Below, piece by piece: positions 9,104-17,130 of a stretch of DNA of 64,000 nucleotides (positions are counted from its first letter, which is position 1; each line of letters starts with the position of its first letter). Source of the DNA: Sediminispirochaeta bajacaliforniensis DSM 16054 (GTDB lineage: Bacteria > Spirochaetota > Spirochaetia > DSM-16054 > Sediminispirochaetaceae); the NCBI RefSeq assembly GCF_000378205.1, contig NZ_KB899410.1, forward strand, positions 155,195 through 219,194, read 5' to 3'. A model generated the notes under the pieces. It was not told the origin of the DNA and ran no database searches. It saw nothing but the letters and a program-made list of their open reading frames with translations. The translations under genes were made by a program, and so were the position numbers.

Positions 9104-9859
9104 TTAACGAACCAAAGCCGCGGTGCTAAAGCGACTGTCGGGAATATCTGACAGGGCTTCCATGCTGTGTATGACGACCTCGGAATAGGCCCCCTCTATT
9201 TCGTAGGAATCCATATGCATAAGAGCGGGGCGGAGGTCTCCTGCAAGATCCTTGTAATCACTCAGGATCATGCTTTTGAAAAGGAGCCCCGATTTCGCAT
9301 AATAATCGAAACGAAGCGGGCGTAGGTTTTCGGCATTGATCCATATCTTGATGCTCCCGTAGGGGGCCTTTCTACTTTTTGCTTCGGCAATGATGACCAG
9401 GCATGTCACGTCGCCAAAGTCGGGATGCTCTATCGTTTCGCCGTCGGAAAAATGGGCGGAATAGTCATCGGTATATTTTGGGTCCGAGATATCATTGTTG
9501 GAAAAGATGGTTCCCTGAAACGACTGTTCGGGTGAAAGACGCAATGGCCTTCTGCTGTTCGATTTTGGATTATACATATAGAGGTTGGTCTCCTTTTCCA
9601 GAAATCGAAGTCCCCGACTTCGCGGCGGTTCCGTCATCTCAATAAAGGACCCGGCATCTTCTTTGTAGAAAACTTCCATCGCCATTATGCTTTCCCGCTC
9701 TCCCGGCTTCACCGTTCTGATACTCATCTCAGAACGGTAAATTGATGGGTTGATGATGCTCTCCGTCTTATGTAAAAGTTCTTCGGCCCTAGGTGTTTGG
9801 GCAAAAATGGTAGAGACGCCACATAGAGCCAGTAATGAAGCCAATCCAATCCGTTTCAT
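9104..9859 (-). CDS. LolA-like outer-membrane lipoprotein-sorting/lipid carrier protein
   Basis: 251 residues with an N-terminal signal peptide (cleavage near IFAQ, residue 21) and the half-open barrel pattern of the COG2834 LolA-like family, including SRGLRFLEKETNLYMYNPKSN and the SFQGTIFSNNDISDPKYTDDY segment of the subfamily that travels with membrane exporters. It would act in the periplasm, ferrying a lipoprotein or lipid from the FtsX-type ABC complex to the outer membrane. The start overlaps the stop of the winged-helix gene (ATGA). This is one of two LolA-like genes here; the other is at 32.2 kb. Confidence 0.85.
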   Translation of the reverse strand: MKRIGLASLLALCGVSTIFAQTPRAEELLHKTESIINPSIYRSEMSIRTVKPGERESIMAMEVFYKEDAGSFIEMTEPPRSRGLRFLEKETNLYMYNPKSNSRRPLRLSPEQSFQGTIFSNNDISDPKYTDDYSAHFSDGETIEHPDFGDVTCLVIIAEAKSRKAPYGSIKIWINAENLRPLRFDYYAKSGLLFKSMILSDYKDLAGDLRPALMHMDSYEIEGAYSEVVIHSMEALSDIPDSRFSTAALVR

Positions 9860-10167
9860 TCCGTGTCTCCTTTGTGTTTGGTTACAATGCTTTCCAGAAA
9901 TTCCAGATATTCTTTGAACCGTGCTTTTCCCTCTTCTGTTGCCGAGTAAACCGTTTGCACCGAGGTTCCCGCAAGTTCCCGCTGCTTTTGCACATAGCCC
10001 GCGGCTATGAGTTTTTCCAAGTGGGCGTAAAGGGACCCGTCACTCATTTCAAGCTCCCGCTTCAGGGTGTTGAAGGCTACGCTGCCATCCTGGATGATAA
10101 GGGTCAGAAGGGAGAGTCTGGTCTTTTCAAAGAATACCCCGTCGAAACGGGTATACAATTTATCCAT
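9856..10167 (-). CDS. Small winged-helix transcriptional regulator (PadR/MarR-like)
   Basis: A 103-residue single-domain winged-helix protein of the class that starts DKLxxxxRLxLLTLI and contains SDGSLYAHLEKLIAAGYV, a recognition-helix pattern shared with stand-alone PadR/ArsR-type DNA-binding proteins. It has no separate sensor domain. It overlaps the upstream membrane protein gene by 8 nt and the downstream LolA-like gene by 4 nt, so it is embedded in the operon. The double AAAGTnACTTT operator upstream of the operon (10775-10823) is its likely autoregulatory target. Confidence 0.85.
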   Translation of the reverse strand: MDKLYTRFDGVFFEKTRLSLLTLIIQDGSVAFNTLKRELEMSDGSLYAHLEKLIAAGYVQKQRELAGTSVQTVYSATEEGKARFKEYLEFLESIVTKHKGDTE

Positions 10168-10759
10168 TGCGCTTTTCCAGAATTCGTGTGTGGATTCCCA
10201 TCACGAAAAAGGCAAGGCCGGCAAAGAGCCCGGTGGTAACGGCCGCTGTCTGACCCTGCACATCAAGAACCGTAAAAATGATTCCGAGCGTAAGGGTAAT
10301 GATTGTTTCTGCAAAAAGGGCAAGATAGGTAATCTGTGCGACCGAGGCAAACAGGATTGCTATAATCAGCAGAATCATACCCAAAACCGGGCCCTCAAGG
10401 TGGATGAGGTAAAAAAGGATAAACATGGTTGCAATAAAAATCACCAAAAGGGAGAGATAGAATCGTTGATTCTGGCGTAGGGAAATGGGCGTGTCCAGCC
10501 GTTTGATAAGGTTGAGCCAAGCGAATGTCTCGACAAAACCACCGATGATTACAATGGGTAGCCATATAACCAAAAGGGCCCGATCAAGGCTTGCCGGAAA
10601 AAAATGAACGTGAAGGAGGGTTCCCAAAACAATCAATACACCCCAGGAAAGAAAGTCCCAGTATTCAACAAGCGGTTTTTCTTCATGTCGGGTCGCCAGC
10701 CCCTTCATTTCTTTTAGATCGTTAAGGTAGTTTCGAAGCTCCTCGTTTGTAGGCTCCAT
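10160..10759 (-). CDS. Multi-pass membrane protein, first gene of the Lol-like operon
   Basis: 199 residues. A charged 45-residue cytoplasmic N-terminus precedes about five hydrophobic helices. ATG 10759 is chosen because AAAGGAGG sits upstream; the frame extends to a GTG at 10792 but that lies within the operator. Family not recognised. Small membrane proteins of this form often sit beside PadR-like regulators and may pass a membrane signal to them, which is inference only. Confidence 0.75.
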   Translation of the reverse strand: MEPTNEELRNYLNDLKEMKGLATRHEEKPLVEYWDFLSWGVLIVLGTLLHVHFFPASLDRALLVIWLPIVIIGGFVETFAWLNLIKRLDTPISLRQNQRFYLSLLVIFIATMFILFYLIHLEGPVLGMILLIIAILFASVAQITYLALFAETIITLTLGIIFTVLDVQGQTAAVTTGLFAGLAFFVMGIHTRILEKRNG

Positions 10760-10774
10760 ATTAATATACCTCCT

Positions 10775-10823
10775 TTTGTGATGTAAAGTCACTTTGTAAG
10801 ATAAAGTTACTTTACATCACAAA
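10775..10823. promoter_or_regulatory. Double palindromic operator of the Lol-like operon
   Basis: A perfect 15-bp inverted repeat (10775-10789 and 10809-10823) with a 19-nt spacer, which also resolves into two AAAGTnACTTT palindromes (10785-10795 and 10803-10813) centred 18 bp apart. A minus-strand TTGACT box lies just outside the right arm, so bound protein would cover the promoter. The symmetry suits a dimeric winged-helix repressor, most simply the one encoded at 9856-10167. Confidence 0.8.
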
Positions 10824-10857
10824 GAAAGTCAATAGATGATGTTGTTCCTTGACTATT

Positions 10858-12573
10858 TCAGAGCTGAAAATTCAAAAGAGTCCAGATGACAAGAAATCCG
10901 ACGATCATAAGACCCAGTAGCGCATCGGTTCCTGCTGCCCGTTTTCGTATGTGGTGGGCGAGGGAGCGACCGGGAGGGCTTGAGACGATAAAAAACAACA
11001 GGACTCCGGCGGCAAGAACGATTGTTTGGCTGAAGAGGGGCGAGGCAGAAAAAAGATCGCTAAGGGGACGAAGGGCCTGAGGCGGTATCACCGACTTTCT
11101 TAGGGCGAGGGGAGCAAGACCGAGGCCGAGGCAGCCTGCGGCGAGGAGCACTGCTCCTCCTTTTCCCGGAATGTTACCTGGCCTGTTAACAGGCAGGCCG
11201 CCATCTGCTTCGGGAGCAGTAGCGGAAGAGGATACTCCGAAATAGATCCGCCCCAGTTTGATAAACGATGCTGCGGTTCCGGCCGATACCAGCAGGAAGA
11301 GGGCATAGACGGCCGGAACGTGGTGCATTGCCACGGAAAAGAGGTATTTACTCGCATACCCGTTGAATAGGGGCACGGCTGCAATGGAAAAGGCCCCGAC
11401 AAGGAAAAGAGGGAACCAGATGCCCACCTTTCGGCAAAGACCTCTGACCTTGTAGACGTTTCTGCTTCCTGCGATGTCGCAGCTGCTTCCGACCGAAAGA
11501 AACAGAAGGGATTTAAAAAGTCCGTGGTTAAAGGCGTGAAAAAGGGCCGCCGCTGCTGCCACCGAGGCCAAGGGGGCCGGTAAGATAAGTGAAAGGGCGA
11601 ATGCTCCCACGATATATCCCATCTGGCTGACCGAGTGGTAGGCCAATAGCCGTTTCGCATCGTTTTGCTGCAGGGCAAAGAAGAGCCCTGTTACCGCCGA
11701 TAGGCCTCCGCAGCCAAGGAGTATCATCCCCAGAAGTTTGGTGGCCGCGGACGGGAAGAGTGAGGCGATTCTGAAAAGCACTATCACCGGTGCTTTTATG
11801 ACGATTCCCGAGAGCAGGGCCGATACAGGGTGGGCCGCAATGGAATGGGCTTCCGGTAACCAGCCGTGAAAGGGAACCATTGCCATTCTGGTCCCAATAC
11901 CGACGGTGAGGGCGGTAAGGGCGAGGGCTGTCTGTTTCGGCCCTATTGAAGGTGTTAAGCGGGCCGCTTCGCTTATCGACAGGCTGCCCGTTCCCCGATA
12001 GATGATAAAAACTCCGACAAGATAAAAGGATATGCTGACGGTTGCAAGAATTAGATAGCGGAAACTTGCAAGTATGGACCTCGGCTTTTGCTTGTATGCT
12101 ATGAGAATATAGGCGGATATGGCAAGAATTTCGAAGAAAACAAAGAGGGTAAAGAGGTCCCTGCTTGCTGTTATCCCCTCACAGGCTGCCAGGAGAAACC
12201 AGACAAAGAAAAAGAAATCGGCCTTGTAGCTTCCGTCTCCCTCTGCATACAGTAATGAAGCGGTTCCGACGATCAGAATGAGAAGCGTCGCCAAGAGCGA
12301 GAGACGATCGAAGACAAAGACTATCCCAAGGGGTTCCGCCCAGCCTCCGACAGAGAGCGTCACGATACTTGACTCCGAGACTATGTCGGGACCTATGAAC
12401 AATAGAATTGAGCCGGTTGATATCACCCAGAATATGATAAGGAACCGGGTAAGTACATGAATTCCCGTCTCTTTTCCTATTCCCATTGCAACCAGGTTTT
12501 TTACCACAAGCATCACCCCGCCGCAGCCGAGAGAGATGAGTGTCGGCAGCAGGGGGCTATGCGTTGTTATCAT
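10858..12573 (-). CDS. mrpD: Mrp/Mbh antiporter large subunit D (ND4/ND5-like proton-translocating subunit)
   Basis: 571 residues with about 14-15 transmembrane helices. It shows the proton_antipo_M hallmarks: FVFFEILAISAYILIA with the key helix-5 Glu, MVPFHGWLPEAHSIAAHPVSALLSG with its Lys/His region, and LLAYHSVSQMGYIVGA. It is the ion-translocating subunit of an Mrp/Mnh-type Na+/H+ antiporter or the antiporter module of a membrane-bound complex. It overlaps the mrpC gene by 17 bases. It is longer than a usual MrpD (about 490-500) because of a C-terminal extension of two further helices. No second large MrpA-type subunit is in the window. Confidence 0.9.
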   Translation of the reverse strand: MITTHSPLLPTLISLGCGGVMLVVKNLVAMGIGKETGIHVLTRFLIIFWVISTGSILLFIGPDIVSESSIVTLSVGGWAEPLGIVFVFDRLSLLATLLILIVGTASLLYAEGDGSYKADFFFFVWFLLAACEGITASRDLFTLFVFFEILAISAYILIAYKQKPRSILASFRYLILATVSISFYLVGVFIIYRGTGSLSISEAARLTPSIGPKQTALALTALTVGIGTRMAMVPFHGWLPEAHSIAAHPVSALLSGIVIKAPVIVLFRIASLFPSAATKLLGMILLGCGGLSAVTGLFFALQQNDAKRLLAYHSVSQMGYIVGAFALSLILPAPLASVAAAAALFHAFNHGLFKSLLFLSVGSSCDIAGSRNVYKVRGLCRKVGIWFPLFLVGAFSIAAVPLFNGYASKYLFSVAMHHVPAVYALFLLVSAGTAASFIKLGRIYFGVSSSATAPEADGGLPVNRPGNIPGKGGAVLLAAGCLGLGLAPLALRKSVIPPQALRPLSDLFSASPLFSQTIVLAAGVLLFFIVSSPPGRSLAHHIRKRAAGTDALLGLMIVGFLVIWTLLNFQL

Positions 12574-12913
12574 CTTTTGCCCTTAACTCGATGTGATCGA
12601 TATTGAGTGTCCCATATGCCTTGTACAGACGCCAGACGAAGACAAGCGCGACGGCCGTAAGGGAAAACCCTACGACAATGGCGGTCAGCATCAGGGCCTG
12701 AGGAATAGGATCGACAAATACTCCCCCTGACGAGTTGTCGATGATGGGAGCTTTTTCCCCCGAAACAGAGGCGCAGACGATAAAGAGTGCCACTATAGAA
12801 CTGTTGAGCACACTTAAAGCAATAACCTTCTTTATAATATTTTTCCTTGCAAGCGTTCCCCACAATCCGACGGCAAAAAGCAGGGCTATGAGCAGAATAT
12901 TGAGTTCTGTCAT
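12557..12913 (-). CDS. mrpC: Mrp antiporter subunit C (NuoK-like)
   Basis: 118 residues, three transmembrane helices, homologous to NuoK. It has the MrpC features LARKNIIKKVIALSVLNSS and the DPIPQALMLTAIVVGFS motif that defines MrpC/MnhC. It overlaps both neighbours: the stop of the 88-residue MbhE-like gene by 4 nt and the start of mrpD by 17 nt. A structural subunit of the cation/proton antiporter. Confidence 0.93.
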   Translation of the reverse strand: MTELNILLIALLFAVGLWGTLARKNIIKKVIALSVLNSSIVALFIVCASVSGEKAPIIDNSSGGVFVDPIPQALMLTAIVVGFSLTAVALVFVWRLYKAYGTLNIDHIELRAKDDNNA

Positions 12914-13176
12914 TCTTTTCCCTTATTTTTCAGGATGAAGAGTAATCCGCTGACGGCAAGGAGAAGGACAACTGTCTCCCCAAGCGTATCCAGAGCCCGA
13001 TACCCAAGATAGACGGCTGCCACCAGATTCGACGCTCCTGTGTCGTGTATGCCTTTTTGCGTAATGATATCTCGTAGCCTATGCGGCCATCCCGACTCTT
13101 CGGTAAGGGAGAGGAGCAATATAACGGCGACAAGCGTACAAACCGCCAGGAGTAGTCCTTGTCGAATTTTTTTCAT
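12910..13176 (-). CDS. MbhE-like small antiporter subunit
   Basis: 88 residues with an N-terminal and a C-terminal helix. The segment HDTGASNLVAAVYLGYRALD followed by TLGE matches the short MbhE/MrpA C-terminal module (consensus TGxxNxVxxxLxxxRxxDTLGE) found in Mbh-type complexes and at the end of MrpA. In most operons this gene sits between a DUF4040 (MbhD) gene and mrpB. Here it is separated from them by 12 kb and instead starts the mrpC-mrpD group. Confidence 0.85.
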   Translation of the reverse strand: MKKIRQGLLLAVCTLVAVILLLSLTEESGWPHRLRDIITQKGIHDTGASNLVAAVYLGYRALDTLGETVVLLLAVSGLLFILKNKGKE

Positions 13177-13236
13177 GTTTTGTCCTCCGTCGGTATGAGG
13201 CCTTCTGAACCATGCTAACCCGGCCCCGAGGGGGTG

Positions 13237-14289
13237 TCAATGTGACTTTTGAGGGATACTCACAAGTAGCTCGTTTCCTCTTTCCGAGCGAAGGATATGT
13301 TCCGAAGGCAGGATGAGCCTTCGGAGGGAGAGTGCCGAGAAAAGGTCTTTCTCGTGCCGTTCCGCCCGCGGCGTTATTTTTAGGAGAATATGGGATGATG
13401 CGTAATCTGTCTCCACCCGTATGGAAAGGTCGGTAGTACGACCGAGCTGTGACAGGAGATCCGCTATGCCGACGGCGATTTCCGTTATCTGTTCAGGGGA
13501 AGCGGTCAGGATCCCGTTGCCGAAAACTTCGTCGTGATCCGCTCTGCAAAGCGCCCTCACGATATCCGAAAGCTCAAATTCTTTTTTTCCGGGATTGGAC
13601 AAAAGGATCTCGTTTGCCGCCGATATTGCCGAAATTTCACTACTAAGCGCTGCCAGCGCCACTTCTGTTTTGTCCTTTGATTCACTGTTGAGAGAAATAA
13701 GGCTGTCTACCATTTGAAGGTTGTTCTTTACCCGGTGGTGAAGTAGCTGCAATAATGTGTCCTTCTCCTCCAACTCATTCTGAAGTATTGTCAGTAACCT
13801 TTGGATAATCATGGCAAGTATGATCGAAACGAGCATAAGATTGGAGGTTATCACCGTTATTTCCACAGCTGTATGCCTGCCGCTGATTATCCCTGAACGA
13901 CCGAGAAGAAAATAGAAGATAAGGATGATGAGCGAAGCGGTGATGGAGGCTGCAATTCCTCTCCTTGTACCGAAAAGAGCCGATATGACCACGGAAAAGA
14001 GAAGCCAGATGTAACCGGCCCCCTTGTTTCCTGTCTGAAAAAGAACGACGGCCCCCAGTATCAGCGTAATCGAAACAATTACAATCAACTTAAAGCGATA
14101 CGGCATCTTGGGATGCAGGATAATGAGTGCAAGAATGGCATAGATAAGGGTGTCGATGAAGGCCAGAACATAGAGCCCTTCTTTCAGCGATGCATACATG
14201 CTGGGAATATAGGCCAACAGCCCCCAAAGGGTAACACTCTTTAGAAGTTGGTTGAGGATCCCTTCCCGTCCCTCCACTATGTTTTGCAT
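13237..14289 (-). CDS. Membrane HisKA_2-type histidine kinase with degenerate ATPase domain
   Basis: 350 residues: about six transmembrane helices (residues 15-170) with no recognisable periplasmic sensor, then the HisKA_2 dimerisation/phospho-acceptor helix LLHHRVKNNLQMVDSLISL (His at about 184/185). The following 130 residues occupy the place of the HATPase domain but lack a clear N-box Asn and the DxGxG loop. It may be a phospho-acceptor or scaffold needing another kinase, or inactive. ATG 14289 is chosen over TTG 14292. It lies 8 nt after a TTGCCA-17-TAGAAT promoter with no Shine-Dalgarno. No response regulator gene is adjacent. Confidence 0.8.
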   Translation of the reverse strand: MQNIVEGREGILNQLLKSVTLWGLLAYIPSMYASLKEGLYVLAFIDTLIYAILALIILHPKMPYRFKLIVIVSITLILGAVVLFQTGNKGAGYIWLLFSVVISALFGTRRGIAASITASLIILIFYFLLGRSGIISGRHTAVEITVITSNLMLVSIILAMIIQRLLTILQNELEEKDTLLQLLHHRVKNNLQMVDSLISLNSESKDKTEVALAALSSEISAISAANEILLSNPGKKEFELSDIVRALCRADHDEVFGNGILTASPEQITEIAVGIADLLSQLGRTTDLSIRVETDYASSHILLKITPRAERHEKDLFSALSLRRLILPSEHILRSERGNELLVSIPQKSH

Positions 14290-14297
14290 CAACTACT

Positions 14298-14326
14298 ATT
14301 CTAGGGCAGGGAGGAACGGGTGGCAA
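14298..14326 (-). promoter_or_regulatory. Promoter of the 13.2-kb kinase gene
   Basis: On the complement strand TTGCCA (14326-14321), a 17-nt spacer and TAGAAT (14303-14298) lie upstream. The start codon at 14289 follows only 8 nt after the -10 box, so the mRNA should have almost no leader. Confidence 0.55.
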
Positions 14327-14331
14327 GCCGT

Positions 14332-14874
14332 TTATGCGTTTCTCTGTTTAAGCCACTTCCTATACTCTTTCAGAAAAAGGATCTGTTTAACTGTATGGCT
14401 TGCTTTCGGGTGGACACGGTTTACCCGGGCGATGGCATCTTCGACATTGCTTCCGAGTCTAATAAGAAATCCGGATGCAACCATACCTGTCCTTCCGCAG
14501 CCGGAAAGACAGTGAACAAGAACCGGTGCCTTTTCCAGCCGTTCGGCAATGGTTTTGAGCAACTCGTCGAATTTGTCGATGGCGTCCGGAACCCCAAAGT
14601 TTTCTATAGGGAAATAGACGACCGACAACCCTCTGTTTCGGTATTGGTACAATAGATTGCAGCCGTGATTGGCGGTTTGTAATTCCATTTCCGGCAGCAG
14701 AACGACAAATGTCTCAATAAAAAGCGAGCGGACCAACGTGATGTACTCTTCCAGGCGTTCACATTTTTGCTTTGTATCCGCCGCTTCCTCCAACCCCTCA
14801 AAGGGGTGAGCTCCAAGATAGAGGGATGAAGATCCCTCTATCTCGAGGCAATCAATCCTTGGAAAAGCGGGCAT
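14332..14874 (-). CDS. Dual-specificity / tyrosine-type protein phosphatase
   Basis: 180 residues. The cysteine phosphatase loop HCLSGCGRTGM (His121, Cys122, Arg128; HCx5R) is intact and followed by the usual helix with the VNRVHPKASHTVKQILFL segment. A general-acid Asp is probably one of Asp97/Asp100. No signal peptide, so cytoplasmic. It starts 3 nt after the aldo-keto reductase stop with GGAG eight bases upstream, so it is co-transcribed with that gene. Substrate unknown: phosphotyrosine, phosphoserine or a phospholipid are all possible for this family. Confidence 0.85.
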   Translation of the reverse strand: MPAFPRIDCLEIEGSSSLYLGAHPFEGLEEAADTKQKCERLEEYITLVRSLFIETFVVLLPEMELQTANHGCNLLYQYRNRGLSVVYFPIENFGVPDAIDKFDELLKTIAERLEKAPVLVHCLSGCGRTGMVASGFLIRLGSNVEDAIARVNRVHPKASHTVKQILFLKEYRKWLKQRNA

Positions 14875-14877
14875 TTT

Positions 14878-15726
14878 TTATACTCCGGTTGTTTTGAAAT
14901 ACTCAATAAAATTATCGGGAGAGGCACCGAGGTGTTCATTTTTGTCGAGACCGTCGATGACCGACATCTCCTGTTTCGAAAGCTCAAAATCAAAGATCCG
15001 ACTATTGGCAATGATACGTTCGGGCGTGGCCGACTTGGGAATTGCGATGATATCTTTCTGGAATAACCACCGCAGGGCTATCTGGGCCGTGCTTTTTTCC
15101 TTTTCTGCGGCCATGCGTTGCAGCGTGGGATCGGAAAGCACCTTACCACGCATGAAGGGACTCCATGCCTCGAGCTGGATACCGTGTCGATCGCAATATG
15201 CCTTCAGGTCGGACTGGACCAGATATGGATGAAATTCCACCTGATTTACCGCGGGAACGATATCGGAAACAGATTTGAGTCGTTCTATGTGGTACGGGGT
15301 AAAATTACTTACCCCGATGGCCCTGACCTTACCGCTTTGTAACAGTCTCTCCATGGTCTGCCACGCCTCGATCGCCTGATCGAACAGCGGCCAGTGGATG
15401 AGATAGAGATCAATGTAGTCGGTGGCAAGCCGTTTCAGGCTTTGCTCGAATGCCTTCTGGGTCTTTTCTCCACCAAGCTCATCGTTCCATGCCTTTGTGG
15501 TGATGAAGAATTCATCCCGCGGAATTCCCGAGGCTTTCAGTACTTTTCCCACCAACTCCTCATTCCCGTAGACCGATGCGGTGTCTATAAGCCGGTAACC
15601 GGCATTAATTGCTGTTTCGATTGCAATTTCACCCTCTTTCGGTTCGGTGATGCGGAAGACTCCGAAGCCGATTCGGGGAATGACGACACCATTATTGAGG
15701 GACACGCTTTTTCTTATTGTAATCAT
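14878..15726 (-). CDS. Aldo/keto reductase
   Basis: 282-residue TIM-barrel NADPH-dependent oxidoreductase of the AKR5-like bacterial group. Catalytic residues are present: Asp and Tyr in RLIDTASVYGNEE, Lys in FFITTKAW and His in LYLIHWP. The nucleotide-binding end reads IPKSATPERIIANSRIFDFEL. ATG 15726 is chosen: it begins MITIRKSVSLNNGVVIPRIGFG and lies 6 nt after a good promoter. A frame extension to 15795 would overlap the upstream kinase gene. Typical substrates are 2,5-diketogluconate, methylglyoxal and other carbonyls; the real one cannot be told. Confidence 0.93.
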   Translation of the reverse strand: MITIRKSVSLNNGVVIPRIGFGVFRITEPKEGEIAIETAINAGYRLIDTASVYGNEELVGKVLKASGIPRDEFFITTKAWNDELGGEKTQKAFEQSLKRLATDYIDLYLIHWPLFDQAIEAWQTMERLLQSGKVRAIGVSNFTPYHIERLKSVSDIVPAVNQVEFHPYLVQSDLKAYCDRHGIQLEAWSPFMRGKVLSDPTLQRMAAEKEKSTAQIALRWLFQKDIIAIPKSATPERIIANSRIFDFELSKQEMSVIDGLDKNEHLGASPDNFIEYFKTTGV

Positions 15727-15732
15727 GTCTGT

Positions 15733-15761
15733 AGTATGCGTCCGAGATGCTATTTTGTCAA
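15733..15761 (-). promoter_or_regulatory. Promoter of the aldo/keto reductase-phosphatase pair
   Basis: Complement strand TTGACA (15761-15756), 17-nt spacer ending GACG, then CATACT (15738-15733). The start codon begins 6 nt later. The GACGCATACT end is identical to that of the promoter at 17881-17909. Confidence 0.65.
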
Positions 15762-15766
15762 AGTGA

Positions 15767-17125
15767 CTATACTGATTTGCGTATACTTCGGTCATAGGGG
15801 ATGCTCATTGAGAAGATGGTCCCCTTGCCTTTACTCTCTCTGGAGAGTGTTGCATCTATCTGTTCAATTAGCTTCTGCACAATGGTAAGCCCGAATCCGG
15901 TAGCTTGTTCCTGGAGCAGGTGATCGGAGAACCCTTTCCCGTTGTCGGTGACGGTCACCGTAAAGTACGCTTCCTTTGCGGCAACGAAAACCTCGATCCG
16001 TCCTTGTGTTCCGTCGGGAAAAGCGTGCTCAAAGGCGTTGGTGCAAAGCTCGTTGAGGATGAGTGCCAGGGGAATTGCCCGATCCAGGGAGAGGTGCACA
16101 TGATCTCCCGTGGTTCTGATCATGACAGCATTGGGACCGCCTCGATTCATGGTGAGCGAGATATTGTTCAGAAGGGAGTCGATATAAGCGCGGAGGTCGA
16201 CGGTATCTATGGAGTCCTCCAGATAGAGCTGTTCATGAACAAGAGCCAGGCTTTTGATCCTTCGTTCCGCCTCCTCCAGCGCTTGTCTTCCTTCTTTCGT
16301 ATTCATTGTCGCAGATTGAAGCCCTATCAGGCTGATAATAATCTGGAGGTTGTTTTTTACTCGATGATGAACTTCCCGGAGGAGAATGTCCTTCTCCTTG
16401 AGCAATCGAATGAGGGTGGTTTCACTTTTTTCCCTGATATCGCGTTCCTTGCGTATTTCCCTGAGTAGCTGATTGAATGCGGCTACGAGCTGGTCGAATT
16501 CGTCTTTCGTTGAGAAGATTTTCCTGCCCGGTATCGTTATTTCCCGGTATGTGTCATCATTTAGATTTTTTGTACGTCGGATTAATACTTCCGAAAGTGT
16601 ATCGATTTTGTTTGTCACAACGATACGCACCAACAGAAAAACGGGAATAATGATGAGTGCGATTTTCAGACCTTCCCAGAGCAATCTTCCTGGTATAAGC
16701 CGCTCTATGCGTTCGCCCAGAGAAAATGTTCGCTTGAAGAGCGTAAGCCTTCCGATTTCAATTGGCTTTCCTGCCCGCTTATAGGTCACAGGCCATGAGA
16801 ACCTCAGTTGCTCGTGTATGACCCTTCGGGACATCTGGTAACTTTGCTGCCCATAGAGATCGAGACGCACTCCATCCACCTCTTGTATTTGGGAAACGGC
16901 GAGCAGGATGAGATGGATGTCTTCCGTCGAAAGCAACCATGCTGCTCTGGAGAGAAGGGGCAGCCATTCTTCCTGGACAGCCTTAAGGTCCTGTTCCCAC
17001 TGTCGTTGCTGATATGCACTTTCGTACCGAAAGCTGATCAATGCCGTGCCCATGGTTGAGATGAAGGCGATAATGGCCATATATCCTGCAAATTGCCGGG
17101 AGATTTTTCCTTTATACCGATGCAT
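15767..17125 (-). CDS. HisKA_2-type sensor histidine kinase with HAMP domain
   Basis: 452 residues: helix 12-32, a periplasmic sensor of about 120 residues, helix 150-170, a HAMP-like linker to about 230, a short coiled coil, the HisKA_2 phospho-acceptor EVHHRVKNNLQIIISLIGLQ, then a full HATPase domain with LILNELCTNAFEHAF (N-box) and VTDNGKGF (G1). The dimer helix and the lack of a neighbouring response regulator are typical of this family, which often signals to stand-alone receivers. It lies 5 nt downstream of a periplasmic binding protein gene, which very likely provides the signal. Confidence 0.92.
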   Translation of the reverse strand: MHRYKGKISRQFAGYMAIIAFISTMGTALISFRYESAYQQRQWEQDLKAVQEEWLPLLSRAAWLLSTEDIHLILLAVSQIQEVDGVRLDLYGQQSYQMSRRVIHEQLRFSWPVTYKRAGKPIEIGRLTLFKRTFSLGERIERLIPGRLLWEGLKIALIIIPVFLLVRIVVTNKIDTLSEVLIRRTKNLNDDTYREITIPGRKIFSTKDEFDQLVAAFNQLLREIRKERDIREKSETTLIRLLKEKDILLREVHHRVKNNLQIIISLIGLQSATMNTKEGRQALEEAERRIKSLALVHEQLYLEDSIDTVDLRAYIDSLLNNISLTMNRGGPNAVMIRTTGDHVHLSLDRAIPLALILNELCTNAFEHAFPDGTQGRIEVFVAAKEAYFTVTVTDNGKGFSDHLLQEQATGFGLTIVQKLIEQIDATLSRESKGKGTIFSMSIPYDRSIRKSV

Positions 17126-17130
17126 CTACT

